Of a stretch of 46,992 bases of DNA, positions 46,057 through 46,992 are shown piece after piece. The stretch comes from an uncultured Gammaproteobacteria bacterium (lineage in GTDB: Bacteria > Pseudomonadota > Gammaproteobacteria > GCA-001735895), in assembly GCA_937894085.1 (NCBI GenBank), contig CALCSG010000216.1, positions 1-46,992 on the forward strand, in the 5' to 3' direction. Within the stretch, counting starts at the first letter, position 1; the number at the start of each line of letters is the position of its first letter. Made by a program: the position numbers and the translations under genes. Under the pieces are notes generated by a model. The model worked only from the letters and a program-made list of their open reading frames with translations. It was not told the origin of the DNA and ran no database searches.

Positions 46057-46992
46057 CTATTGATAAAGGTATTTCTTTTCTCGATAAGCATACATCGGCC
46101 ATAAAACATGAGCCCTGGCAATTTCAGCTAACCCTTCGTCAAGTTCTTTGACGTGCAGCTTTTTATCCCTGTAACTAAACTGCTTTGCCACCTTTTCAGG
46201 TACATGAATTACAACATCATTACCCTGCATATAAGCATTATTATTACCATATTGCATCAATGCCCTTCCTTCAAAACTTTCAGGTAGTGTTCGCAAATCA
46301 TGACCAATCATCGGGTGAATACTCTTTATCCCCATAAGCCCTAACAGGGTCGGAGCCAGATCTATCTGGCTGGCAACTTTGGTATAGTGTTGAGGGCTAA
46401 CACCCGGTCCGATAATAACACCCGGTATATGAAATTTATTCACCGGCACCAGCTCCGCACCAAAGACTCTTGTATCATGGTCAGCAACTACCAGAAAATA
46501 AGTGTTATTCCAGTACTCCTGTGTTTTTGCCTGCTTAAAAAACTGACCTATTGCATAATCAGCATATTTAACGGCATTATTGGCCGTATGCTTATCAGCA
46601 TCATGTAATTCAATGGTATTATCCGGAAACTCAAATGGTGAATGATTACTGGATGAAAAAGCCAGAATAAATTGTGGCTTATCTGCTGAACGGGTCAATT
46701 CATCATTAACTTTATCCAGCAGATCCTCATCTGACACTCCCCAGGTTCCACGAAACTTTTCATTTTTATAATCATTTTGATCAGTCACCTTATCAAACCC
46801 ATTGGCCAGAAAAAAACCAGCCATATTATCGAAGTGACCTTCACCACCATAGATAAACTGCGTATCATAATTGTGCTGTTTCAAAATACTGGCAATAGTG
46901 ACAAAATTTTGCTGTGCCAGGCCGAGTTTTAATACGCTTCGAGATGGCGATGGTGGAAATCCGGTAATAACTGCTTCGATTCCTCGAGCCGA
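46057..46992 (-). CDS. LTA-synthase-superfamily protein, 5' end outside window
   Basis: Partial: the reading frame is open to the right edge, so only the C-terminal ~311 residues are seen. The first visible block SARGIEAVITGFPPSPSRSV carries the sequence after the catalytic Thr of this family. FIYGGEGHFDNMAGFF, FSSSNHSPFEFP and VVADHDTRVFGAE follow and supply metal-site residues. It is a second, distinct family member in the same run as the GDPD-like gene (27-bp gap). Internal TTG or ATG starts should not be used. Confidence 0.9.
   Translation of the reverse strand, partial: SARGIEAVITGFPPSPSRSVLKLGLAQQNFVTIASILKQHNYDTQFIYGGEGHFDNMAGFFLANGFDKVTDQNDYKNEKFRGTWGVSDEDLLDKVNDELTRSADKPQFILAFSSSNHSPFEFPDNTIELHDADKHTANNAVKYADYAIGQFFKQAKTQEYWNNTYFLVVADHDTRVFGAELVPVNKFHIPGVIIGPGVSPQHYTKVASQIDLAPTLLGLMGIKSIHPMIGHDLRTLPESFEGRALMQYGNNNAYMQGNDVVIHVPEKVAKQFSYRDKKLHVKELDEGLAEIARAHVLWPMYAYREKKYLYQ

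Overview
The window looks like a chromosomal segment of a Gram-negative gammaproteobacterium with moderate-to-low GC (estimated by eye, not computed). The evidence is gene order and family: pilS-pilR followed by pilA-pilB-pilC-pilD-coaE-zapD; lpxC, an M23 peptidase, secA, argJ and a mutT/thiE fusion in the order seen in many gammaproteobacteria; the pcm-rhodanese-tolC trio; and lipid A/Kdo/heptose genes (lpxL, waaA, kdkA, gmhA, a heptosyltransferase). The genus cannot be fixed from sequence alone. No rRNA, tRNA, CRISPR array or complete transposase gene was seen.

Layout. 1-3.7 kb: a heptamer repeat array runs into the start codon of a cytosolic 5'-nucleotidase, followed by a DksA-type regulator and sucCD on the minus strand. 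4.0-14.8 kb: type IV pilus block (small CxxC protein, pilS, pilR, then pilA, pilB, pilC, pilD, coaE). It is split between pilR and pilA by about 2 kb of accessory DNA: a Uma2-family nuclease, a short inverted-repeat element, a MazF-like toxin whose MazE antitoxin is broken, an intact vapBC pair, and a 33-copy array of a second heptamer. pilA has a clear sigma-54 promoter and a TGTC/GACA palindrome that fits PilR control. 14.8-15.1 kb: a 223-bp MITE-like element with 25-bp perfect terminal inverted repeats and a 9-bp target duplication, directly behind coaE. 15.3-23.1 kb: zapD, then minus-strand mutT/thiE, argJ, secA, M23 peptidase and lpxC. 23.2-25.1 kb: stator genes motA and motB with an overlapping PilZ gene, which links the stator to cyclic di-GMP. 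25.4-27.5 kb: four unrecognised small genes and a palindromic repeat element. 27.6-33.4 kb: orn, an M48 (Ste24-type) protease, a small cytochrome c, a pterin dehydratase, rsgA, DAHP synthase and class II aldolase. 33.6-36.6 kb: DUF3087, pcm, rhodanese, tolC. 36.7-43.1 kb: LPS core and lipid A genes ending in a YejM/PbgA-like protein. 43.1-47.0 kb: a minus-strand group of two LTA-synthase-superfamily proteins (one running off the right edge) around a membrane-anchored GDPD-like protein.

How it fits together. Much of the window serves the envelope: lipid A synthesis (lpxC, lpxL), inner core (waaA, kdkA, gmhA, heptosyltransferase), a YejM-like protein (in E. coli this family tunes LpxC turnover), export (secA, tolC), peptidoglycan or envelope remodelling (M23), and a possible phosphoglycerol-modification cluster at the right end. 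Surface motility is the second theme (type IV pili under PilSR; MotAB with PilZ).

The best leads are the two heptamer arrays (one supplies a start codon, the other abuts the pilA regulatory region), the LTA-synthase/GDPD cluster with an Ala in place of the usual first catalytic His, the decayed MazEF module, and the MITE with its preserved target duplication.
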